DNA of 64,000 nucleotides from the NCBI RefSeq assembly GCF_017963645.1, contig NZ_JAGMWN010000001.1, forward strand, positions 248,001 through 312,000. The letters run 5' to 3'. Origin of the DNA: Marivibrio halodurans (GTDB taxonomy: Bacteria > Pseudomonadota > Alphaproteobacteria > UBA8366 > Aestuariispiraceae). This document shows, piece after piece, positions 18,289-26,127 of the stretch. A program made the position numbers and the translations under genes. Position 1 is the stretch's first letter, and each line of letters opens with the position of its first letter. A model generated the notes under the pieces. It saw nothing but the letters and a program-made list of their open reading frames with translations. It was not told the origin of the DNA and searched no databases.

Positions 18289-19566
18289 TTAATTCCGACC
18301 GGCGTCGGACTCCCCCGTGGCCCCGGCCCCATAGAGCGTTTCCAATAGCGCCGGCGTCGGATAGCCGTCGGGCGGCAGGCCGGAAGCCTTCTGATAGGCC
18401 TTGACCGCCCCCCGTGTGGCGGGCCCGACCATGCCGTCCGGCTCGCCCGCGTCGAAGCCGAGCGCATTCAGCCGCCGTTGCATCTCCAGCACCTCGTCCC
18501 GGCTCAAGGCCCGCTCGTTCTCCGGCGGCTTGGCCGTCAGCGGCGGCAGGCCGACCAATCGATCGGCCAGATATCCCACCGCGATCGCGTAATAGGTCGA
18601 CCGATTCCAGGTCAGGATATTGTCGAAATTGTCATAGACCAGGAAGGCCGGTCCCTTCCAACCCGAGGGCAGGATGACGGAGCCCTCCATGCCCGCGACG
18701 ATTGGCAAATCGGCGCCATTCGCCCGGCGCACGCCGAGATCCTGCCAGTCGCTGAGAGTCTGGCGCACATCCCGGGTCGCCAGTTCGAGGTCGAAGCCTT
18801 CGGGCAAGCGAACCTCCCTGCCCCATGTCCGGTCGCCCTTCCAACCGACATCGCTCAGATACTTGGCGGCGGAGGAAAAAACGTCCGGCAGGCTGCCCCA
18901 GATATCCTTGCGCCCATCGCCGTCGGCATCGACGGCGTGCGCGGCGAAAGTGGAGGGCATGAATTGCAACTGTCCCATCGCGCCGGCCCAGGAGCCCAGC
19001 ATGCGGGGTTTGGCGATATGACCTTCATCCAGGATTCGAAGGGCGTTCATCAATTCCGCGCGGAAGAATTCCGACCGCCGCCGGTCATGCGCCAGGGTCG
19101 TGACCGCGTCGATCACCGGGAACCCGCCGGTATAGTCGCCGAAATTTGTCTCCAATCCCCAGAAGGCCACCAGGAACCGCGCTTGCACGCCGTATTCCGA
19201 CTCGACCCGGGTCAACAGCCCCCGATGCTCGCGCATCAATGCCCGCCCCCGCTCGATCCGGCCGTCGGTTACCGCGCGTTCAAGATATTGCCAGAAGGTC
19301 CGGGTGAACTCCGGTTGGCTGCGGTCGTATTCCAGCACCTTGGGCAGGGGCGCCACATCCTGGAAGGCGCCGGTCAGCGTCTCCTCGGAGATACCGCGTC
19401 GCATCGCCTCCGCCTTGAGGTCGCGCAGCCATTCCTCGAACGGTGGTGGAGGGGGCACGTCGTCGGCCAGGGCCGCGCCGTGCCCGCTCAGGAGCGCCGC
19501 GCCCGTGAGCAGGAAAAACCCGGCGGCGATACGCCGGAAGGGGCCGCCGTCGATGGAAATGCGCAT
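18289..19566 (-). CDS. Lytic murein transglycosylase (MltB family) with C-terminal peptidoglycan-binding domain
   Basis: The 425-residue protein begins with a signal peptide (MRISIDGGPFRRIAAGFFLL). The MltB-type catalytic domain has WGLETNFGDYTG with the catalytic Glu, GSWAGAMGQLQFMPSTF, and DADGDGRKDIWGSLPDV. The C-terminus is a PG-binding-1 domain (VLEMQRRLNALGFDAGEPDG). It cleaves glycan strands in the periplasm, forming 1,6-anhydro ends. I use ATG 19566 behind AAAGGGTG; the open frame extends to 19614. It lies directly before rlpA in the same orientation. Confidence 0.93.
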   Translation of the reverse strand: MRISIDGGPFRRIAAGFFLLTGAALLSGHGAALADDVPPPPPFEEWLRDLKAEAMRRGISEETLTGAFQDVAPLPKVLEYDRSQPEFTRTFWQYLERAVTDGRIERGRALMREHRGLLTRVESEYGVQARFLVAFWGLETNFGDYTGGFPVIDAVTTLAHDRRRSEFFRAELMNALRILDEGHIAKPRMLGSWAGAMGQLQFMPSTFAAHAVDADGDGRKDIWGSLPDVFSSAAKYLSDVGWKGDRTWGREVRLPEGFDLELATRDVRQTLSDWQDLGVRRANGADLPIVAGMEGSVILPSGWKGPAFLVYDNFDNILTWNRSTYYAIAVGYLADRLVGLPPLTAKPPENERALSRDEVLEMQRRLNALGFDAGEPDGMVGPATRGAVKAYQKASGLPPDGYPTPALLETLYGAGATGESDAGRN

Positions 19567-19822
19567 GGCCGTCGTCACCCTTTCGGATCGCGAATGTTGG
19601 AATGGGGCATACATCGGTAGCCCGCCCGCGACTCGCGTGCAACAATCGTGAAAAAGGTCCGCATATGCAGGCGTTTAATGGGGGCGCCACATAATCGCGC
19701 ATGATCCCGTGGCTCAAGATGATTCGCGAGCCGCCGGCCGGTCCGGCGTCAGCCATTGCATCTCGTGGTCGCTGCGGTATGAAGGCGCATCGGGGCGAAT
19801 GCGAAGCAACGGGAACGAACGG

Positions 19823-21400
19823 ATGTCGTCGAGTGACGCGACGAACGACGAGGACGAGGCCGACCGGACCTTCCAGCTCTATATCGACGAGGGAGGCGAG
19901 ATCGGCAGGGCACGGGGCGCCTGCGCCGAATGGCTGGGGCTCGGTGCCGACTCGACCACGGGCCGGAACCTCGCGGGCTTCCTGGCGGAGGAATCGCATT
20001 TCGCGCTGAGCGACATCCTCTGCTCCGCCATCATGCGGGAGACCCTGAAACGAACCGTTCTCTGGGTGCGGAACAAGGAGACGGGCACGATCCGGGGGTT
20101 CGACGTCACCGGCGGGCCGCAGAGCTTCAACGACTTCTATCGGTTGGTACTGCAACCGAACCCGAAACTGGCGCACGGGCCCGGGGCGAGAAACTCCCGC
20201 GCGGGTTTCGTGAAGGCGGTTTCGAACACATTGCGCGCGGCGGAGGCGTCCCGGCGCGATCTCGGCATGACCTTCGTCGACCTTGGCGATGTCTCTCGTC
20301 TGAATGCCGCCAAGGCGGTTGATGAGGACGCCATGCGCGCCTTCACGGACCGGGTGGAGGACCATCTGCGCCGTCACAGCGTGGATGACACGGTCGGACG
20401 CGTCCGTCCCGGCCGATACGGCTTGGTGCATGAGCAAGGAGCCGATCTGGACGGCCTGCATGGCGCGATCGAAGGCGAAGCGCGCGATCTCGACCCACGC
20501 GGCGATGCCTTGTCAGTGCGCTCCTCGACCGTCGCGCTCAGCCATGACGGGTTGGACGAGGCGGAAATCGACAGCGCCCTGGACCATGCGGTCGGGGAAT
20601 TCGAGGAAGCGGGCCTCGACGCGATCATCTTCGATACGCTGGATGCGAGTCAGGCCGCCTATATCGAGCGCAGCCGCTCGCGCTTGGAAACCCTGCGGCA
20701 GGCCCTGGAGGGCGACACGATCGTCTGCGCCTATCGCCGGGTGGTGCATGCGGAGGATTTGGAGCAAGCCCATCTACACGCGGAGCCACGCGTCGTCCTG
20801 GCGGAGGACGAGCTGGGCGCCGCCGAGATCCTACGGCTCACCGCCGAGGACCAGGATCTACGCCGCGCGGTCGACCATGCCGCTTGCCGAAAGCTACTGA
20901 CCGACCCGGCGCTGGAAGGACTGACCATCGCGTTGGACGTCGCGATCCGGTCCATGCTGGACAGGGATCTGATCGGGATGCTGCTGGATTATTCCCGCAA
21001 GATGGGGCGCCGCAAGCTGATCCTGCGACTCTCCGGCTTGGCGGAGGTGGAGATCGAGCGCGTGGGGGCGCTGGAGACGCTGCGCCGGGCGGGCTTCCAG
21101 GTGGCCCTTCATGGCAATGAGATCGGCGCCGTCACCGAAAGCCGCCTCGACCAATTGCCGGTCGACTATATCCTGCTCGATCCCAGCTATGGCGCGGACG
21201 TGGAGACATTGAGGCACAGCGTCCCGTCGCTCAACGCCATGGCGAACCGATGTCTCAAGCACCGCGTCGGCGTGATCGTCGAGGGGATCGTGGAGGGCGA
21301 GGCTGCGCGCCTTCTCACCCGCATGCGCGGGGCGCTGCTCTCCGGGCCCTATTTCGGCGCGGCCCGAGACCATGCCGACACCGACGCCACGCCCCCTTGA
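19823..21400 (+). CDS. Degenerate GGDEF/EAL domain protein
   Basis: The product (525 residues from ATG 19823; ATG 19799 or an earlier start at 19709 are possible) has a PAS-like N-terminus and a GGDEF-like fold in which the signature is replaced by RPGRYGLV. Its C-terminal EAL-like domain has lost the catalytic signatures. LEITE is replaced by LRLSG, DDFG by HGNEIG and the KxD block by LLDPS, while the AEGVE equivalent is VEGIVEG. It is therefore probably unable to make or cleave cyclic di-GMP and may act as a binding or scaffold protein. It is divergent from the lytic transglycosylase. Confidence 0.72.
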   Translation: MSSSDATNDEDEADRTFQLYIDEGGEIGRARGACAEWLGLGADSTTGRNLAGFLAEESHFALSDILCSAIMRETLKRTVLWVRNKETGTIRGFDVTGGPQSFNDFYRLVLQPNPKLAHGPGARNSRAGFVKAVSNTLRAAEASRRDLGMTFVDLGDVSRLNAAKAVDEDAMRAFTDRVEDHLRRHSVDDTVGRVRPGRYGLVHEQGADLDGLHGAIEGEARDLDPRGDALSVRSSTVALSHDGLDEAEIDSALDHAVGEFEEAGLDAIIFDTLDASQAAYIERSRSRLETLRQALEGDTIVCAYRRVVHAEDLEQAHLHAEPRVVLAEDELGAAEILRLTAEDQDLRRAVDHAACRKLLTDPALEGLTIALDVAIRSMLDRDLIGMLLDYSRKMGRRKLILRLSGLAEVEIERVGALETLRRAGFQVALHGNEIGAVTESRLDQLPVDYILLDPSYGADVETLRHSVPSLNAMANRCLKHRVGVIVEGIVEGEAARLLTRMRGALLSGPYFGAARDHADTDATPP

Positions 21401-21428
21401 ACCGCGCGACCGGAGCGGAGACAGCCCC

Positions 21429-21803
21429 ATGGAGATCGACCGGAAGAACCCGCCCCGCCGCTTCACGGTCGGCCGCGAAGGCGGGATCACCATCGCCGAC
21501 TGCGCGGCGATCGCGCTCTCCCCGGATGAACAGGTGACCTTCACCACGCCGGCCGGTGGCGAATATGACGTGGCGCGCAAGGCGTGGGGGTTCTATGCCA
21601 CGCCCTCGCTCAACGGCCGTTTACCGGCGCACGGGTTACGTCCCGCGCTCTGCGTCAACGCCGTGGGCCGGCTTTACCTCCTGCTTCGGGAGGATGGCCG
21701 CGAGGGAGCCTTCGAGGCCTATTTGGAGGCGGAAGGGATGCGTGTCCTCGTCTGGCTCGACGATCCGGAGGCAGCGACCCGACTTGCCGCTTCCCTGGGA
21801 TAG
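21429..21803 (+). CDS. Conserved-looking hypothetical protein
   Basis: I do not recognise a family. The 124-residue product (MEIDRKNPPRRFTVGREGG onward) is soluble, with short alternating beta-type segments, and has no signal peptide or membrane segment. ITIADCAAIALSPDEQVTF resembles the small N-terminal beta-sheet of metabolic-operon proteins, but no motif is decisive. The ATG lies 28 bases after the degenerate GGDEF/EAL gene, with GGAG nine bases upstream, so it is probably co-transcribed. An earlier ATG at 21372 would overlap that gene. Confidence 0.6.
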   Translation: MEIDRKNPPRRFTVGREGGITIADCAAIALSPDEQVTFTTPAGGEYDVARKAWGFYATPSLNGRLPAHGLRPALCVNAVGRLYLLLREDGREGAFEAYLEAEGMRVLVWLDDPEAATRLAASLG

Positions 21804-21818
21804 CCTCGATCGGCCGCC

Positions 21819-22028
21819 CTATTCCTCGAGCGTGAAGCCAACCTTCAGCGTCACTTGATAATGGCCGACGCGGCCGTCCTCGATATGGCCTCGGGTCTCC
21901 TGAACCTCGAACCAGCGGAGGTTCTTGAGCGATTTGGAGGCCCGCGCGATCGCGTTGTCGATCGCGCCCTCGATCGATTCCGGGGAGGAACCGACGAGTT
22001 CGACGACCTTGTAGGCGTGCTCGGACAT
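21819..22028 (-). CDS. Dodecin family flavin-binding protein
   Basis: The 69-residue product has the dodecin pattern: [18 protein letters not shown], then [19 protein letters not shown] with the flavin-stacking Trp, then [15 protein letters not shown]. Dodecins form hollow dodecamers that store or buffer flavins or coenzyme A. It is convergent with the preceding hypothetical gene (15-base gap). Confidence 0.93.
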   Translation of the reverse strand: MSEHAYKVVELVGSSPESIEGAIDNAIARASKSLKNLRWFEVQETRGHIEDGRVGHYQVTLKVGFTLEE

Positions 22029-22086
22029 GACGCTCTCCTTCGTTTCGGGATGGTCATGCGTTAGGTCGTGTCCGCGGCGCGGATCG

Positions 22087-22509
22087 TCAACCGGCCGCCT
22101 CGGCGCTCAACCGTTGCAGGATCGCGAGCGCGGCCTCGGCGTCCTCGGCCGGCACGAAAACATGATCGTGATGGAAAGCGGCCACCACGTTCGCGCTGAT
22201 GCCGGCGCGGGTCAGCGCCGTTGAGATCGCGGCCGTCAGCCCCACGGCCTCCAGGCTGGAATGGATGGTGAGGGTTATTCGCCGGAAGCGGGGTAATTCC
22301 GCGGCGCCCGGCATATCCCCCATCTCGCTCGGGAGGATAAGGGTGATTCCCTCCGACTCCCGGAACAGCATCAAGGCATGTTCCCAGAGCGTGGACGCCT
22401 TACACACGTCCTGCAACAGGACGAAGCGATAGTCGGCCGGATCCAGGACCGGCCGCATGTTCGCGATCAGCCGGTCGAGGTTCCGCTCACCATCAGCCAA
22501 TGGTGCCAT
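22087..22509 (-). CDS. ACT domain-containing protein
   Basis: The 140-residue protein has two ACT-like halves: an N-terminal part ([19 protein letters not shown], then [14 protein letters not shown]) and a C-terminal part ([35 protein letters not shown]). It resembles the stand-alone ACT-repeat proteins of the COG3602 type, thought to bind amino acids or similar ligands. No partner is evident. ATG 22509 follows GGGAGG at 9 bases; the open frame runs on to 22548. Confidence 0.82.
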   Translation of the reverse strand: MAPLADGERNLDRLIANMRPVLDPADYRFVLLQDVCKASTLWEHALMLFRESEGITLILPSEMGDMPGAAELPRFRRITLTIHSSLEAVGLTAAISTALTRAGISANVVAAFHHDHVFVPAEDAEAALAILQRLSAEAAG

Positions 22510-22651
22510 TCTCCATGACCTCCCATGACCTTCCCCATGCGCTTCCAAGCGAACCGGGGCGGTTTTGTCCCCTCATCTCGCCCCGCGCCGCGGCACGCCG
22601 GATCGGGCGGCGATTCTAGGCCACGATCCCCGTCCGTTAAAGAGAAGGCGC

Positions 22652-23839
22652 TTACGCGGCGACCACCGGAATTTCGGGCGGGGCACGGCGGGTCAGGTAT
22701 CGTGGGCCATCCGCGCGGATCACGATGTTCTCCTCATGAACCATGACGCGGCCCGGTGCGATGGTCAGCCCCGGTTCCAATGTCAGGATCATGCCTGGAG
22801 CGATTTCCGTTTCGTCCCAGGCGGCGTTCGATGGCCATTCCGTGAGCTGCATGCCAAGACCGTGTCCCATCCGCCCGACGCCGCCCCCTGCCCCATCCTC
22901 GTCGCCGAGCGCCTTGGAAATCAAGCTGTTCATGGCGTGAAACACATCCCGGGCCTGGGCGCCGGGGCGGGCGGCATCGAACCCGGCGGCCGTCGCGTCA
23001 TGGGCGATGCGGTAGGCGTTCCGGACCGCATCGTCGGGGGAGCCGAATGAATAGTTTCGATCGAAGTCGCAATAATAGCCATCGAATACCGCGCCCGTGT
23101 CGAGCATCAGCACATCGCCCGCGCCGACCCGGCGTTCCCCCGGCGGAGAGATGATGTCCCCCACCCCACCGATCCCCGATCCGCCGACCAGATAGGGCAC
23201 GTCGTCCGCACCGGCCCGCAGGCAGGCGATCTTGAAGCGGCGGAATATCTCCCGCTCGCTCATCCCCGGCCGGATCAGGGTTGGCAGGCGCTCGAAAACG
23301 TCGGAGACGAGGTCGCAGATATGAGCTGTCTTGGCGATCTCCGCTTCCGACTTCACCATGCGAAGCTGGCGGATGATGTCGGCATCGCCGGTCCATGAGA
23401 CGCCCGGTAGCGCGCGCTTCAACCGGTCGAGATCATCGAGCGGCAGGCGCAGATGCGTCTCCGGTCCGCTGGGCAGGCCGATGCGGGCCACCGGTCCCAT
23501 ACGGTCCCGAATCGCATCGGCGAGGAGGGATAGTCCCTCGTCAGCCGGATTGGGGGAAGACCAGCATCGGATATCCTCGATCCAACCGCGCCGCATCGCG
23601 TCCTCGCCGATCGAGGGGATGATGGCGACGGGCGCGCCTTCGTCGGCGGGCAGCAGCAGGAACCAGGGGCGTGTCGGGCTTTGCCAGAACTGGGTTAGGA
23701 AACCGCTGAAATAGCGAAACTCCGGCTCCGTCGTCAGCAGCAAACCGTCGAGGCCGGCGGCGGCCATCAGAACCCGCGCCCGCGCGAGGCGGCCGGCGAA
23801 CTCCTCCGTCGGGAAGCCGCGCGGGGGCTCAGTCATCAT
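22652..23839 (-). CDS. M24 family metallopeptidase (Xaa-Pro peptidase/ectoine-hydrolase-like)
   Basis: The 395-residue protein has a creatinase-type N-terminal domain and a pita-bread metal-binding domain. All five expected metal ligands are visible: LMLDTGAVFDGYYCDFD (two Asp), RMGHGLGM (His), TLEPGL (Glu) and VHEENIVI (Glu). Family activities range from Xaa-Pro aminopeptidase to ectoine hydrolase (DoeA/EutD). Its start overlaps the end of the diaminopropionate ammonia-lyase gene by 11 bases, indicating coupled translation. An Lrp/AsnC regulator lies upstream and divergent. This context suggests catabolism of an amino-acid derivative rather than general peptide turnover. Confidence 0.88.
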   Translation of the reverse strand: MMTEPPRGFPTEEFAGRLARARVLMAAAGLDGLLLTTEPEFRYFSGFLTQFWQSPTRPWFLLLPADEGAPVAIIPSIGEDAMRRGWIEDIRCWSSPNPADEGLSLLADAIRDRMGPVARIGLPSGPETHLRLPLDDLDRLKRALPGVSWTGDADIIRQLRMVKSEAEIAKTAHICDLVSDVFERLPTLIRPGMSEREIFRRFKIACLRAGADDVPYLVGGSGIGGVGDIISPPGERRVGAGDVLMLDTGAVFDGYYCDFDRNYSFGSPDDAVRNAYRIAHDATAAGFDAARPGAQARDVFHAMNSLISKALGDEDGAGGGVGRMGHGLGMQLTEWPSNAAWDETEIAPGMILTLEPGLTIAPGRVMVHEENIVIRADGPRYLTRRAPPEIPVVAA

Positions 23840-25094
23840 GCCGAACACCGCTGGCCGCCGGCAGCGCGGGCGGGTCATCCGGCCCCGGCACCATCATGGC
23901 GCGATAGATGGCCGGATCGGTCGCGCCCTCGCAGCCCAGCACCAGCACACGCGACTCCGCGGCGAGCCCGAGCGCGCGAGCTAGGGTCTCGTCGGCTGCC
24001 GCCCCGATCAACCCGATCAACCCCGGCACGGCGGACTCCCCCGCCGTGATCGGCCCGCCCCCCGCCTCCCCGGCGGCGAGGAGACGCATGACGGGCCCGA
24101 CACGCTCGTCTCCTATGGTCAGGAAATCCGAGACGCCGCGTGCCAGCACCTCCCAGGCGAGCAGCGAGACCTCCCCGCAGGACAGGCCGGCCATCACGGT
24201 CTCCGTTTCAATCGTCACCGTGGCGGGCCGGTCACCCAGCGCGCTTTCGAAGCAGCAGGCTGCCTGCTCCGGCTCGATCACGACGAAGCGCGGGCGCTTC
24301 GGCCCGAGACGTTGCCAGAAGCGCGCGCAAACCGCGGCGGCCAAGCCCCCTACCCCGGCCTGAACGAAGACATGGCTCGGCGGGGCTTTCCCGGTCCGGT
24401 CGAGTTGGTCGAGAATTTCGGACGCCATGACCGTATAGCCCGCCATCACGGTGCGCGGGATTTCCATATAGCCATCGAAACTGGTGTCGGAGATGATGGT
24501 CCAGCCGTTCGCGATCGCCTCCCGGGCGCAAAGATGCACCGAGTCGTCATAATCCCCGTCGATTCGCACGACCTCCGCGTCAAGGGCGGCCATCGCCTCC
24601 CGCCGCCCCTCGCTGACCCCGGCGTGGATGTAGATACGGCACCGGCACCCGGCCATCCGCGCGCCCCAGGCGACGGATCGTCCGTGGTTGCCGTCGGTCG
24701 CGGTCACGACGGTCAGGCCCGCCAAGGCCTCCGCGTGCGCGCCCTCGCGGATCGATGCCAGGGACGGTGACTCCCCCGGGCGCCATTCCGCCAGCCAGTC
24801 GGCGGCGTGACGAAGCACGGCATAGGACCCACCCAGCGCCTTGAAACTGCCGAGGCCGAAACGCTCCCCCTCGTCCTTGTAATGCAACGCCGCGATGCCA
24901 AGCCGGTCGGCGAGCGCATCCAAGGCACGCAGCGGCGTCGGCGCATAGCCGGGCCAGGTGGTGATCTCGGCCCATGCCGCTTCGGCTTGCTCTTCCGAGA
25001 GGACGTCGAAAACCGCTTCCGGACAGGAATCGGGGCCCGATGCGGCGGGCCGGTTGAGATGGGCCCGAATGATCGGCCGTCTGGATGGGGGCAC
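23829..25094 (-). CDS. Diaminopropionate ammonia-lyase (PLP fold type II)
   Basis: The 421-residue enzyme belongs to the tryptophan-synthase-beta-like PLP family. The PLP lysine is in FGLGSFKALGG (K85). TATDGNHGRSVAW and the long glycine-rich phosphate loop are present, with the diaminopropionate ammonia-lyase pattern DTSFDGYMEIPRTVMAGY. Known members convert 2,3-diaminopropionate to pyruvate and ammonia; related members serve ectoine breakdown. The GTG at 25094 has an excellent GGAGGA six bases upstream. The M24 gene overlaps its 3' end. The divergent Lrp/AsnC gene probably regulates it. Confidence 0.88.
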   Translation of the reverse strand: MPPSRRPIIRAHLNRPAASGPDSCPEAVFDVLSEEQAEAAWAEITTWPGYAPTPLRALDALADRLGIAALHYKDEGERFGLGSFKALGGSYAVLRHAADWLAEWRPGESPSLASIREGAHAEALAGLTVVTATDGNHGRSVAWGARMAGCRCRIYIHAGVSEGRREAMAALDAEVVRIDGDYDDSVHLCAREAIANGWTIISDTSFDGYMEIPRTVMAGYTVMASEILDQLDRTGKAPPSHVFVQAGVGGLAAAVCARFWQRLGPKRPRFVVIEPEQAACCFESALGDRPATVTIETETVMAGLSCGEVSLLAWEVLARGVSDFLTIGDERVGPVMRLLAAGEAGGGPITAGESAVPGLIGLIGAAADETLARALGLAAESRVLVLGCEGATDPAIYRAMMVPGPDDPPALPAASGVRHDD

Positions 25095-25160
25095 GGTTTT
25101 CCTCCATGTCGCATGCGCGCCTAGAGCGGCTTGGAGGGCGGAGACTAACGCATCGTGTCG

Positions 25161-25204
25161 TCTGAAAATCATCTATCATGGATCGGAATGTTCCGATTTT
25201 CGGA
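25161..25204. promoter_or_regulatory. Probable Lrp/AsnC operator in the divergent intergenic region
   Basis: ATCGGAATGTTCCGAT (25182-25197) is a dyad with two 7-base arms around TG. An outer inverted repeat, TCTGAAAATC (25161-25170) against GATTTTCGGA (25195-25204), matches at 9 of 10 positions. The cluster lies between the divergent ammonia-lyase and Lrp/AsnC genes, where an autoregulated Lrp-type protein would bind. Confidence 0.55.
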
Positions 25205-25239
25205 GCAGCCTAACGAAGCGGATCGAAAGGACCGAGGAT

Positions 25240-25692
25240 ATGGATGACTTCGACCGCGCGATCCTGTCCCGGATGCAACTGAACAGCCGCGTGACGGCCG
25301 AGACGTTGTCGCGGGAGGTGGGGCTTTCCCCCGCCGCTTGTCAGAAACGCCTGAAGCGCCTGCGCGAGCGCGGCGTGATCGAACGCGAAGTCGCCGTTCT
25401 GTCGCCGCGCGCGGTGGATCGTGGCTTGACGCTAATCGTCGCCGTGACGTTGGAGACGGAACGGCCGGAGGCGCTCGACGCCTTCAAGCAGCGCATGCGC
25501 GCGGCGCCGGAAGTGATGCAATGTTATTATGTCACCGGCGACGCGGATTTCGTGCTGATCCTGACCACGCGCGACATGGCGGATTACGAAGCCTTCACCC
25601 GCCGCCACTTCTTCGCCGAAAGCAATGTCAGCCGCTTCAACACCCAGGTCGTCATGGACCGGACGAAGGTATCCCTCGCGGTTCCACTATAG
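25240..25692 (+). CDS. Lrp/AsnC family transcriptional regulator
   Basis: The 150-residue protein has an N-terminal winged helix-turn-helix (MDDFDRAILSRMQLNSRV, then LSREVGLSPAACQKRLKRL). A C-terminal RAM ligand-binding domain follows (TLIVAVTLETERPEALDAF, VMQCYYVTGDADFVLI). It is divergent from the diaminopropionate ammonia-lyase/M24 operon, so it is the likely local regulator, responding to an amino acid or catabolite. ATG 25240 follows GAGGAT; the open frame continues far upstream but has no family sequence there. Confidence 0.93.
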   Translation: MDDFDRAILSRMQLNSRVTAETLSREVGLSPAACQKRLKRLRERGVIEREVAVLSPRAVDRGLTLIVAVTLETERPEALDAFKQRMRAAPEVMQCYYVTGDADFVLILTTRDMADYEAFTRRHFFAESNVSRFNTQVVMDRTKVSLAVPL

Positions 25693-25720
25693 GCGGGGGG
25701 CGAGGATGGTGGCGGAAAAA

Positions 25721-25796
25721 TGGTGAGCCCGACAGGGTTCGAACCTGTGACCTACTGATTAAAAGTCAGTTGCTCTTCCAGCTGAGCTACGGGCCC
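25721..25796 (-). tRNA. tRNA-Lys (anticodon TTT)
   Basis: On the minus strand the sequence begins GGGCCCGTAGCTCAGCTGG and has an anticodon loop CTTTTAA (anticodon TTT). The T arm contains GGTTCGAACC, and the gene ends with an encoded CCA. The 7-base-pair acceptor stem (GGGCCCG with CGGGCTC) closes with one G-T pair. Total length is 76 bases including CCA. Confidence 0.97.
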
Positions 25797-26127
25797 CCGG
25801 TGGCCGGGATGGGGTCGTGCCGCCCCGTCCCGACCAAGGACGGGCGGAACATAGAAGGGTGGTTCCGGGGCGTCAATTCCCGGGTGGCACATAGCGTCCC
25901 CTTGGCGCTACGTGGAAAGACGGGGCAGTCATGGACCTATCACGCGACCTGCCGGAGAGCTTCGGGGCAAGCACTGATTCGGTAAAATTCGCGACTCGGG
26001 GACGCTTTACTTAAGTGATTGAAAGGGCTATCCATGTTTTCGTTAGGGATCGCTTGGCGACTCGCGAGTCGCGATTGATTCGATGGGGAGTTTCGCAGTG
26101 GATCGGGGGTCTTCGGGAATCGCGCAT
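25797..26127. other. Intergenic region between tRNA-Lys and lptD
   Basis: No gene is evident in these 331 bases. The notable feature is a perfect 16-base palindrome, GCGACTCGCGAGTCGC (26057-26072), about 55 bases before the chosen lptD start; a related GCGACTCG occurs near 25990. It could be an operator or a hairpin in the lptD leader. Confidence 0.5.
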
